Below, in pieces: positions 1-6,058 of a DNA stretch of 7,339 bases (positions are counted from its first letter, which is position 1; every line of letters starts with the position of its first letter). This DNA comes from CAYZXL01 sp964482435. GTDB lineage: Bacteria; Auribacterota; JABMQX01. The notes under the pieces were generated by a model. It did not search any database, was not told where the DNA came from, and saw only the letters and a program-made list of their open reading frames with translations. Where the stretch lies: the NCBI GenBank assembly GCA_964482435.1, contig CAYZXL010000122.1:1-7339 (forward strand). The letters run 5' to 3'. The position numbers and the translations under genes are program-made.

Positions 1-92
1 CTCAGGAGTGATTCACAGCCGCCAAACCGAGGGCACACAAAATGGCAGGATAAAAGTGCGAAAAAATTAACTTGACGACCCGCTTTCATAGA

Positions 93-150
93 TGGAGTGC
101 GGCAGCATGGCTGCCGCCTTGTAAGGCTGAAGCATGGCTTCAGCACTCCA
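93..150. repeat. BIME-like inverted pair of REP-type hairpins with GGAG feet
   Basis: Two perfect 8-bp hairpins lie side by side. The first is GCGGCAGC (99-106), loop ATG, GCTGCCGC (110-117). The second is GCTGAAGC (126-133), loop ATG, GCTTCAGC (137-144). They are separated by the 8-nt spacer CTTGTAAG and enclosed, with no unpaired base at the junction, by an outer stem TGGAGT (93-98)/ACTCCA (145-150). Read from either strand, each hairpin carries GGAG at its 5' foot. That is the layout of REP doublets mobilised by REP-associated tyrosine transposases (RAYTs). No transposase is in the window, so the RAYT link is inference. The pairing is read directly from the sequence. Confidence 0.75.
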
Positions 151-194
151 AGGCGCTCGCCTTCGGTATAAACCGCCGCCTTCGAAAACCGGCG
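150..194. repeat. Run of short hairpins attached to the REP-like pair
   Basis: Immediately after the REP-like pair come three short hairpins: AAGGC/GCCTT (150-154 with 159-163, loop GCTC), CGGT/ACCG (164-167 with 172-175, loop ATAA) and CGCC/GGCG (177-180 with 191-194). They may be the rest of the same dispersed element, making it about 100 bp long. Each stem is short, so individually they are weak evidence. Confidence 0.35.
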
Positions 195-214
195 TGGCAG
201 CTCCCTTCACTATC

Positions 215-243
215 TTGACGGGCCTCGGCCAATCTGTCAGAAT
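215..243 (+). promoter_or_regulatory. Possible sigma70 promoter for the ThiC-family gene
   Basis: TTGACG (215-220, five of six to the -35 consensus) is followed after 17 bases by CAGAAT (238-243, four of six to the -10 consensus). Transcription would start near 250, giving a leader of about 90 nt. I looked for a thiamine pyrophosphate riboswitch in the leader and did not find its conserved blocks. Confidence 0.35.
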
Positions 244-340
244 AGGTCTCCGGAAAAGTCGAGGTGGCGATTGGCGAAGCCGCCGCTGGACATTGTGGTG
301 AGCCGGGGAGTTCGACATCCTGGCTCAGAGATGTGAACTC

Positions 341-1630
341 ATGACACAAATCGAACAGGCAAAAAAAGGAATCATCACTCCCGAGGCGGAGCTGGTTGCT
401 CGTGAGGAAGGTCTCTCTCCCGAGCAAGTTACCGCGTGCGTTGCCGACGGCACCATCGTCATTTTGAAAAACAACCGCGCCATAGGAGGCGGGAAAAGAG
501 TCTTCGGCGTCGGCAAGGGGCTTCGGACGAAGAACAACGCCAACATCGGGACTTCCCGCGACGCATGCGACGTGGATTACGAGCTTCAGAAACTGGAAGT
601 GGCGGTGAAGTTCGGGGCTGATACCGTCATGGACCTGAGCACCGGCGGCGACCTTCGCGCCATCCGCAGAAAGATTCTTCAGCGCTCGCCTGTGCCGGTC
701 GGCAGCGTCCCCATTTACCAGGTTGCCGTTCGAGCGCTCGATGCCGGAAGGCCTTTTTCCGCGGTAACTGCCAACGAGCTTTTCGACGTCATCGAGGAGA
801 ATGCCCGCGACGGCATTGACTTCATGACGGTCCATTGCGGCGTAACGAAAGCGTCTCTGGAAGCTCTTCGGTCTCAGGGGCGAGTGCTTGGCGTGGTCAG
901 CCGAGGGGGCGCATTGCTCGTTGACTGGATGATTGAAAATAACGCCGAAAATCCCCTATATGCCCAGTACGACAGGCTCCTCGACCTCGCCCACGAATAC
1001 GATGTAACTCTCAGCCTCGGCGACGGGATGCGACCGGGCTGCATCGCCGACGCCACAGACCGGGCGCAAATTCAGGAGTTGATAACCCTCGGAGCCCTCG
1101 CTAAACGTGCATTGGAAAGAGGCGTCCAGGTCATGGTTGAGGGGCCAGGACATATCCCTCTTCATCAAATCGCCGAAAACATCAGACTGGAAAAGGAGGT
1201 CTGCAAGGGAGCGCCGTTCTTCGTGCTGGGCCCGCTCGTTACCGATATCGCCCCGGGGTACGACCACATCACCGCGGCTATCGGAGGCGCCGTTGCCGCG
1301 TGGATGGGCGCGGATTTTCTCTGCTACGTTACGCCCGCCGAGCACCTCCGATTGCCCACAATTGAGGATGTCCGCGACGGGGTCGTCGCCGCGAGAATCG
1401 CTGCGCACGCAGCCGATATCGCCAAGGGAATTAAGGGCGCCGACGACAGAGACCTCGCTCTTTCGCGCCTTCGTCAGAAGCGCGACTGGTCCGGGCAAAT
1501 CGCCGCTTCCATAGACCCCGAGAAAGCCCGCCTCTATCACGAGTCAAGTCCATCGAGCCTCGACGACGCCTGCTCGATGTGCGGCGAGCTCTGCTCCATC
1601 CGGATGCTCGAGAGAAAGCTGAAAGAGTAG
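341..1630 (+). CDS. thiC: Phosphomethylpyrimidine synthase ThiC, short form (or BzaF-type paralogue)
   Basis: Radical SAM enzyme that rearranges aminoimidazole ribotide to hydroxymethylpyrimidine phosphate, the pyrimidine half of thiamine; cytoplasmic. The 429 residues match the short ThiC type, which lacks the N-terminal extension of the E. coli form. Family blocks seen: NANIGTS (66-72), GADTVMDLSTGGD (92-104), PVGSVPIYQ (119-127), TVHCGVT (163-169), VSRGGAL (186-192), LSLGDGMRPG (224-233), VEGPGH with H271, LGPLVTDIAPGYDHI (296-310) and YVTPAEHL (329-336). The C-terminal cluster motif is C411-x2-C414-x3-C418, one residue tighter than the C-x2-C-x4-C of the long form, as I recall from other short ThiC proteins. 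The ATG gives the usual MTQxEQAKKGIIT start; only a weak AGAG precedes it. No other thiamine gene and no THI box is nearby. BzaF, which makes 5-hydroxybenzimidazole for cobamides, is a close paralogue and cannot be excluded. Confidence 0.93.
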   Translation: MTQIEQAKKGIITPEAELVAREEGLSPEQVTACVADGTIVILKNNRAIGGGKRVFGVGKGLRTKNNANIGTSRDACDVDYELQKLEVAVKFGADTVMDLSTGGDLRAIRRKILQRSPVPVGSVPIYQVAVRALDAGRPFSAVTANELFDVIEENARDGIDFMTVHCGVTKASLEALRSQGRVLGVVSRGGALLVDWMIENNAENPLYAQYDRLLDLAHEYDVTLSLGDGMRPGCIADATDRAQIQELITLGALAKRALERGVQVMVEGPGHIPLHQIAENIRLEKEVCKGAPFFVLGPLVTDIAPGYDHITAAIGGAVAAWMGADFLCYVTPAEHLRLPTIEDVRDGVVAARIAAHAADIAKGIKGADDRDLALSRLRQKRDWSGQIAASIDPEKARLYHESSPSSLDDACSMCGELCSIRMLERKLKE

Positions 1631-1663
1631 TCCACAACTCCTCCCTCGTGCTCGGTTTGCTTC

Positions 1664-1948
1664 TCAAAGTCGCCGTCCGCAGAACCGGATTTCCTCGGCG
1701 TTGATCAGCTCGCACCCCTCGAGAGGAATCGGGATTTTGCTCCTGTGCGCGAAAAGGAATCCCCGGTAACATGTGACGTATGTGTAAACGTTTTTGAGAG
1801 TTCCCCTCAGGCAGCAGACCAACAGCGGTTCCTCCTGCCTCTTCAGAACGTCAATGAATTCCTCCGTCTCCAGGAACGCGACGCACCCGCAGGCTTGAGA
1901 CACATTCCCACGGTCGCCTCCCGACTTTCGCTCAGCTTGTTCGGCCAT
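1664..1948 (-). CDS. Small cysteine-rich conserved-looking hypothetical protein (94 aa)
   Basis: I do not recognise a named family. The gene is supported by a good Shine-Dalgarno (GGGAGAGGAAA directly before the ATG), an in-frame stop shortly upstream that fixes the start, and a composition typical of a folded protein. Residues 23-88 look like one small alpha/beta domain: a helix around 28-39 (TEEFIDVLKRQEE), strands at 41-47 (PLLVCCL) and 53-68 (VYTYVTCYRGFLFAH), then a turn and a last strand at 79-89. There are seven cysteines (C20, C22, C45, C46, C60, C79, C90), which could bind metal or form disulfides; their role is unknown. No signal peptide or membrane segment is visible. It converges on the ThiC-family gene with a 33-base gap and no clear terminator between them. 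Confidence 0.7.
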   Translation of the reverse strand: MAEQAERKSGGDRGNVSQACGCVAFLETEEFIDVLKRQEEPLLVCCLRGTLKNVYTYVTCYRGFLFAHRSKIPIPLEGCELINAEEIRFCGRRL

Positions 1949-2126
1949 TTTCCTCTCCCGACAGAGCTGCTTTCACCAGTCGCTCACACGTATCCCAGGC
2001 GGAGGAGTAGTATTCCCCCGCGGCAAATAGAATATTCCTTTCGGATAAGGTTCGGCGACAAATAATCGCGTAGCGGAATTTTGGAGGCGCGGCGTCCGGT
2101 TTTCTATTTCTCTGAGTTTCAAGGCA
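1932..2126 (-). other. Open minus-strand tail overlapping the start of the small gene; possible gene remnant
   Basis: In the minus strand a frame stays open for 64 codons after the TAA at 2127-2129 and ends in TGA at 1932-1934, overlapping the first codons of the small gene as adjacent operon genes often do. Its last part reads like a helical protein (ILFAAGEYYSSAWDTCERLV). It has no usable ATG, GTG or TTG near its beginning, so it is either chance or the frameshifted end of a lost gene. A 64-codon opening is not rare by chance at this base composition. Confidence 0.2.
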
Positions 2127-2278
2127 TTACGCCGCGAGCAGTTCTCACCCGGGTCCCTTTCTGCCCATGGCACGACGCTTGTTAAAGGGTTTCATCGGTC
2201 AGAGAGAAAAGAACGGCCACTCGATAGAAGCACGGTCAGTACGGAGGCTCGCAAGACGCCGAAAAACAGAATAGAAAA
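1949..2278. other. Intergenic stretch, no convincing gene
   Basis: Apart from the open tail described separately, this stretch holds only short arginine- and proline-rich frames with no Shine-Dalgarno. A 6-bp inverted repeat CCCTTT/AAAGGG (2155-2160 with 2184-2189) encloses a 23-nt loop; I attach no function to it. Confidence 0.5.
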
Positions 2279-2376
2279 GGGACGTCCGGGTCAGAGAAGA
2301 CGCACACCACCCAAATGAACCTGGCCCAAAAGGCCGTGTCCGCCCCAATCGCGGCGGCTCCGACCCGGCGCGTCCC
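2279..2376. ncRNA. Candidate structured RNA closed by a long stem (strand unknown)
   Basis: GGGACG (2279-2284) pairs with CGTCCC (2371-2376), and CCGGGTC (2286-2292) with GACCCGG (2362-2368), so 13 bp are interrupted only by a 1x2 internal loop. This closes a 98-nt segment. Inside are two smaller hairpins: GGCC/GGCC (2323-2326 with 2332-2335, loop CAAAA) and CCGCC/GGCGG (2340-2344 with 2353-2357). The layout resembles a multibranched RNA. It matches no family I know: I see no SRP, 6S, tmRNA or RNase P landmark. The pairing works on both strands and no promoter settles the direction. It could also be a fossil repeat. Confidence 0.35.
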
Positions 2377-2427
2377 ATGAAACTCAGGACTCGTAGAGGA
2401 GCGCCAGCACACCAACGGGCGCCCCGC

Positions 2428-2503
2428 AAAAAAAGGAATAAGGAATACTGACGAGAGGGAGGAGAGAAGGCCGAAGGGGGAGACCGAAAAATAAAAAAAA
2501 AGG
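2428..2503. other. Purine-rich tract (pyrimidine-rich on the minus strand)
   Basis: Of 76 bases, 66 are A or G, including A7 at the left end, a GA-rich centre, and A5-T-A9 at the right end. It lies downstream of the long minus-strand gene, so its transcript there would be a C/U-rich tract. Such tracts can serve as rho-independent U-runs or form triplexes; nothing here decides between these. Confidence 0.4.
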
Positions 2504-2520
2504 CTGACACCGTGGCCCTT
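2492..2520 (-). terminator. Possible intrinsic terminator of the long repeat-protein gene
   Basis: On the minus strand a stem of AAGG-C with GCCTT (one bulged G, base 2520 inward) is followed by nine T and then, after one A, five more T. The stem is short and imperfect, and the site lies about 130 nt past the stop codon at 2647, so the call rests mainly on the U-run. Confidence 0.35.
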
Positions 2521-2646
2521 CAGGAGTCTTCTTCTCTTCCTTCTCGCCTGGACTTATCCGACACAACGAAGCGGAACAGCCCAGGCAGCGGGCCGCCACC
2601 CGAGCACACGGCGCGCACCTTCAAGGAGGAACGGTCGCTGCCTTAC

Positions 2647-5445
2647 CTACCTCGACTTTCTGAGGGTTACCGACTGCTCGGTCTGCTCCCCATCGCGAAC
2701 CGTGACGTTGACCACTTCGTCCTGATACCCGTAGGCGCTGACCTTGACCTTGTACTTCCCCTCCGGGATGTTCTTCGATATGTCCACGCCATCCACCCGT
2801 GAGGCAGCTTCAAATCCGATGTTCATCATGTCCTTGAGGTCCGGAAAGATACCCACGAAGAAGTTGTCCTGCTCATCCAGAATCTCCGTGTATGCCCCCG
2901 GAATAGGCCTTCCTCTCTCGTCAACCGCCCGGGTGACCAGCGTTCCGCCCGAGGTCAGGACGAAATCAGCCCTGTTTTCGGCTCCTGAAGAGACCTTGAC
3001 CCGCTTCATTGCCGAAGCGTAGCCCCTGGCATCTACCCAGACTACGTAATCCCCCGGCGCCAGACCCGCCGCCTGATATTCTCCGGTTTCCGAAAGAGTC
3101 AGACTTTTTGAATAGACGGCCCTTCCGGCCGAATCCCTCGCCGAGAGGTGTATCTGCGTGACTGGCCGCGAAGCGTCGCTGCCGGTGACCCGCCCGGAGA
3201 GCATTGCTCCCTTGCTGAGCGAAAAATCTGCGTCGGATGCCCCCTGCGAGCCGCGGACTTCCGCGGTAAGGGCTTGCGGCGCGTAACCGTCCTTGCTCGC
3301 CACAAGAAAGTACACGCCGTCGCTGACGACGTCGAACGCATATTTTCCCTCGGAATTTGTGCTCTCGGCTCCCCCGACATACAAGGCCAGCTTCGACATG
3401 AACGCCTCTTGTGCGCTCCTCGCCCGGCTCGGCTCCAGAGTCACTTTTGCGCCTTCGATCGGCTGGCGCGCTTCGGCGTCAGTGACCTTGCCCGCTATCT
3501 GGCCAGTCGGAAGCTCGATATTTTTCTCAAGGTCCGAGTCCGCTACCTCGAGTTCTGTCTCAAACAAACGTGTCGGCGACGTGCCGACCAATTTCATGAC
3601 AGTCAGGCCGTATTGCCCGGGCACAACGTTCTGGATTTCATAATTTCCGTCCGCTTTGGTTTCCGCTGAAGCAGACTTTGTGCTTTTCGTGGCCATGATG
3701 GTGCTGGGGGAGCTTTGGATGCTAACAATAAGCCCCTCCTGCGGCTCGCCTTTTCGTGTCACTCTGCCATATAGTTTCGGCCCGCTTCCCAGGGAAATGT
3801 CCAATCGCGTTTCCTTGTCGTTCTCAATCCGGACAAAATGCGAATCGGACCGGCCCGTCGTCCCCGTCGTCCCGGCTGTCTCCGCGGCACCAGCCGCGTA
3901 GTTCCCTTCCTTCAAATTCGTTATGGCGTAATTCCCTTCTTTATCCGTCTGGGTCACCTTTGTTCCGCCAGCACCCACCGCAAAGATAATTGTGCCAGCT
4001 ACAGGTTTTCCGGAACCATCTCGAACAGTCCCGACGAGGCTTCCCCCCTGAGAAAGCTCGATGACGAGGTTGGCGACGACCTGGTTCTCACCGATGCGCA
4101 GCTCCTCGATGGTCTTCTCAGCGAAGTCGGTCGCCGAGACCGTCAGAGTATATGTCCCTGCCTCCAGCTTGATGATGTCGAAAGCTCCTATCTCGTTGGT
4201 TTCGCATTCCGCCCCACCCGCGGCTGAAAAAAGAAAGGACGACCCGGTCCCCGCCTTAACCTTCGCCCCGCGAATCGGCTGCAAATCCGCCTTCGCCACG
4301 ACAATCCCCGAAATCCTTCCTCCCTGAACCAGTTGGAACTCCACGCCGCTGGTCGTTTCGCCTTTGTTCACCTTCACCTCTTTTTCCGCCGGGCAATAAT
4401 CCTGGTGCCGTGCCTGAAGGGTAAATGTCCCTGCGGGGAGGCCGCCAATCTCAAACTCTCCGTCAGCATCGCTTGTGGCAAAGGCCTTTCGCTGCGGCAG
4501 CGGCAGCTCTCCGAGCAGCGGCGAGTGAATGGGGTTCTTTTGGACTATCGTCGTTCCCTGGATGGGCTTGCCGAGGGCATCAATCACGCGACCGCGGATT
4601 TTTCCTGCTGGTTGTTGCTCAATCACTACCCCGGCGGTCGTCTTCTCCAATTTGACCTCGATCCCGCCCTTCGAGGATTGGGCGTACCCTTCCGCGAGGG
4701 ACGTCAGCCGGTATTTGCCTTCCGCAAGCCCCGCCAGCCGGAATGTTCCTTCCGGGTTGCTGAATTCCTTCCCCTCGGTCGGCAAAAGAATGTCTTCTTC
4801 CTTCTTGGTGAATAATCCAAGTAGAATCCCGCTTCCCGTGTCCTCGGAGCTGATGATTCTGAACCTATCCAGCGGCGCTGACGTCGCGGCATCCACGACT
4901 TTTCCCTCGATTGCCCCGCCGAGAATCAGAGTGATGACTATGCCCTTCTGCGGCTCTCCCATGTTCTTTGTCACGGGGACATACTCTTCCTTCTCGGCGA
5001 TCAGCACGTATCGCATGCCTTCCTGATGCTCGAACCCAAACTTCCCGTCCTGCTTGGTTGTCTGCTCCGCCTTCTTTCCCTCTTCGGGGCCGGCACCGCT
5101 CTCAGGCGAGAAGTTCTTCAGGGAATAGAAATAGACCTTCACGTTGGCGCCCTCTATGGGCATGCCGCCTTTGTCAATTACTATCCCGGAAATGTCATAC
5201 TCCTCGGCCTCTGCTGACGGTTGGGCAGTCTCCGTCTTCTCCTTGCGCGGTGGTGTCGGGGTAACGACCGGTGCTGGTTCCTCTGTTGTCTTCTCCCTCG
5301 GCGAGACGACAGCCGGAGCCGGCTCAGCAGTCTTTGCCTTCTCGGTCTCACGCGGCCCAAACGGCCGCAGGATAATGCACCCAAGAATCACAAGCACGCA
5401 CGCTGCAACAACGACAACAACGATTCTGTTCGACGAATCACTCAT
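2647..5445 (-). CDS. Membrane-anchored protein of nine tandem carboxypeptidase-regulatory-like domains (932 aa)
   Basis: Likely an envelope protein with an N-terminal anchor and a large periplasmic or surface rod. Residues 8-26 are a strongly hydrophobic helix (R7 before it, R27 after). A Pro/Glu/Lys-rich linker (31-80) contains two related copies of EPAPxVV...KT. Then come about nine beta-sandwich repeats beginning near residues 85, 176, 280, 375, 467, 555, 647, 745 and 833. Each opens with a G-x-V-x-D-x-x-G-x-P-I-x-G-A-type strand pair and closes with an L-x-x-G-x-Y-x-L segment. This is the CarboxypepD_reg/Cna-B-like fold, usually a non-catalytic spacer or adhesion module; no peptidase residues are seen. 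The ATG has a strong AAAGGAGA nine bases upstream. A cysteine at 16 (VAAC) could suggest a lipoprotein, but hydrophobicity continues past it, favouring a membrane anchor. No partner gene is adjacent. Confidence 0.92.
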   Translation of the reverse strand: MSDSSNRIVVVVVAACVLVILGCIILRPFGPRETEKAKTAEPAPAVVSPREKTTEEPAPVVTPTPPRKEKTETAQPSAEAEEYDISGIVIDKGGMPIEGANVKVYFYSLKNFSPESGAGPEEGKKAEQTTKQDGKFGFEHQEGMRYVLIAEKEEYVPVTKNMGEPQKGIVITLILGGAIEGKVVDAATSAPLDRFRIISSEDTGSGILLGLFTKKEEDILLPTEGKEFSNPEGTFRLAGLAEGKYRLTSLAEGYAQSSKGGIEVKLEKTTAGVVIEQQPAGKIRGRVIDALGKPIQGTTIVQKNPIHSPLLGELPLPQRKAFATSDADGEFEIGGLPAGTFTLQARHQDYCPAEKEVKVNKGETTSGVEFQLVQGGRISGIVVAKADLQPIRGAKVKAGTGSSFLFSAAGGAECETNEIGAFDIIKLEAGTYTLTVSATDFAEKTIEELRIGENQVVANLVIELSQGGSLVGTVRDGSGKPVAGTIIFAVGAGGTKVTQTDKEGNYAITNLKEGNYAAGAAETAGTTGTTGRSDSHFVRIENDKETRLDISLGSGPKLYGRVTRKGEPQEGLIVSIQSSPSTIMATKSTKSASAETKADGNYEIQNVVPGQYGLTVMKLVGTSPTRLFETELEVADSDLEKNIELPTGQIAGKVTDAEARQPIEGAKVTLEPSRARSAQEAFMSKLALYVGGAESTNSEGKYAFDVVSDGVYFLVASKDGYAPQALTAEVRGSQGASDADFSLSKGAMLSGRVTGSDASRPVTQIHLSARDSAGRAVYSKSLTLSETGEYQAAGLAPGDYVVWVDARGYASAMKRVKVSSGAENRADFVLTSGGTLVTRAVDERGRPIPGAYTEILDEQDNFFVGIFPDLKDMMNIGFEAASRVDGVDISKNIPEGKYKVKVSAYGYQDEVVNVTVRDGEQTEQSVTLRKSR

Positions 5446-5671
5446 GTATCAAGTCTCCTTTCCTCTTTCGCCACCGGGGAATGGTGTCTGACAAACCGCT
5501 TTATTTTGACGCACTGTCGCTAACGTTTGTTCCTTGAAGCCCCACGCTTCCGGGCATGCCTTGATCCCTCTGCCACTTCGCGTGTGTCTTTCGTGAGACC
5601 TTACGAAACAGCGAGAAAAATATTCCCAGCTTTGGCGCAAAATCTCAAAAAAAACCTGGCGACCCCGTCTC
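5446..5671 (-). other. Long 5' leader of the repeat-protein gene
   Basis: About 220 nt separate the proposed transcription start from the ATG at 5445. The leader holds two clear hairpins, GAAGC/GCTTC (5536-5540 with 5546-5550) and TTTCGT/ACGAAA (5589-5594 with 5603-5608), and a run of eight T on the minus strand. A 74-codon frame fills it but lacks a Shine-Dalgarno and protein-like composition, so I treat the stretch as untranslated. No known riboswitch was recognised. Confidence 0.4.
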
Positions 5672-5680
5672 ATTATATCA
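5672..5680 (-). promoter_or_regulatory. Extended -10 promoter of the repeat-protein gene
   Basis: The minus strand reads TGATATAAT: a perfect TATAAT with the TGn extension directly before it. No good -35 box lies 16-18 bases further upstream, which fits an extended -10 promoter. Transcription would start near 5665. Confidence 0.5.
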
Positions 5681-5755
5681 AAGAGGCCGAAGGATTCTCG
5701 GCTTCTTTCGTCCGCCAGAGGAGTCTCAGGCGGTACTTTGAGGAAAACTGAAAGA

Positions 5756-5790
5756 ACGCATAATACACCGTCAATTGCTCTTATATGCGT
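5756..5790. repeat. Inverted repeat ACGCATA ... TATGCGT
   Basis: Perfect 7-bp arms (5756-5762 and 5784-5790) enclose 21 bases. It stands upstream of the proposed promoter of the repeat-protein gene and could be an operator or a chance repeat. No T-run follows either arm directly, so it is not a clear terminator. Confidence 0.3.
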
Positions 5791-5931
5791 CCTCGACGCC
5801 CAGGCTTCATTTTTTGTTTCTTCTGTCGGGGAGGAATGAAGAAGATTTGCGATGGGATGCAGGAAGGCGAATCAGGCAGCGAGGTGCCTCAGTTCAGGGT
5901 TCAACCACTTCCGTCTGCCACGAAAATGGGT

Positions 5932-5953
5932 CACACCCGCGCGGACGGGTGTG
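5932..5953. repeat. Perfect 8-bp GC-rich hairpin
   Basis: CACACCCG (5932-5939) and CGGGTGTG (5946-5953) form a perfect stem around the loop CGCGGA, extendable by wobble pairs. With no T-run on either side it does not look like an intrinsic terminator. It probably belongs to the same dispersed repeat block as the structures at 5982-6058. Confidence 0.5.
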
Positions 5954-5981
5954 GCTGCATTTGAGTGGTACACCTTGTGGC

Positions 5982-6058
5982 TGTTGGCCATTGCTCCCCG
6001 TGGCACCCAACAAGCGTAACGCCGCCGTCCCGGCGGCAGTCGTGAGGGCGTCCCGCCC
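5982..6058. repeat. Dispersed palindromic repeat with paired TCC-loop hairpins
   Basis: First a stem TGTTG+GCCA pairs with TGGC+CAACA (5982-5990 with 6001-6012, three bases bulged). Then GCCGCCG, loop TCC, CGGCGGC (6021-6037) and GGGCG, loop TCC, CGCCC (6046-6058) follow with the 8-nt spacer AGTCGTGA. On the minus strand the block translates to VGRDALTTAAGTAALR. I recall similar strings from many small hypothetical proteins in repeat-rich environmental genomes, which suggests a dispersed repeat and not a gene. That recollection could not be checked here. Confidence 0.6.

Noticed and set aside
67..318. 83-codon minus-strand frame across the REP-like pair.
   Set aside because: The frame is made of the repeat itself and has no ribosome binding site.
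324..335. CTCAGAGA before the ThiC-family start looked like part of a TPP riboswitch.
   Set aside because: The conserved CTGAGA, ACCTGATCTGG and GCGNAGGGA blocks are all missing in 200-340.
2199..2510. 103-codon minus-strand frame covering the candidate RNA and the purine-rich tract.
   Set aside because: Phe/Ser/Pro/Arg-rich composition explained by the polypyrimidine tract, no ribosome binding site and no domain.
2622..2640. Good plus-strand Shine-Dalgarno (AAGGAGGA).
   Set aside because: No ATG, GTG or TTG at a proper distance opens a credible frame; it lies near the 3' end of the minus-strand gene.
5383..5445. Lipoprotein signal in the repeat protein (VAAC at residues 13-16).
   Set aside because: Only about eight hydrophobic residues precede the cysteine and the hydrophobic stretch continues beyond it, which fits a transmembrane anchor better.
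5449..5673. 74-codon minus-strand frame ending just before the repeat-protein gene.
   Set aside because: Its ATG overlaps the proposed -10 box, there is no Shine-Dalgarno, and the sequence has no protein-like pattern.
5527..5751. Plus-strand frame with a helical-looking C-terminal half.
   Set aside because: It begins with TTG without a ribosome binding site and lies antisense to the leader and promoter of the long gene.
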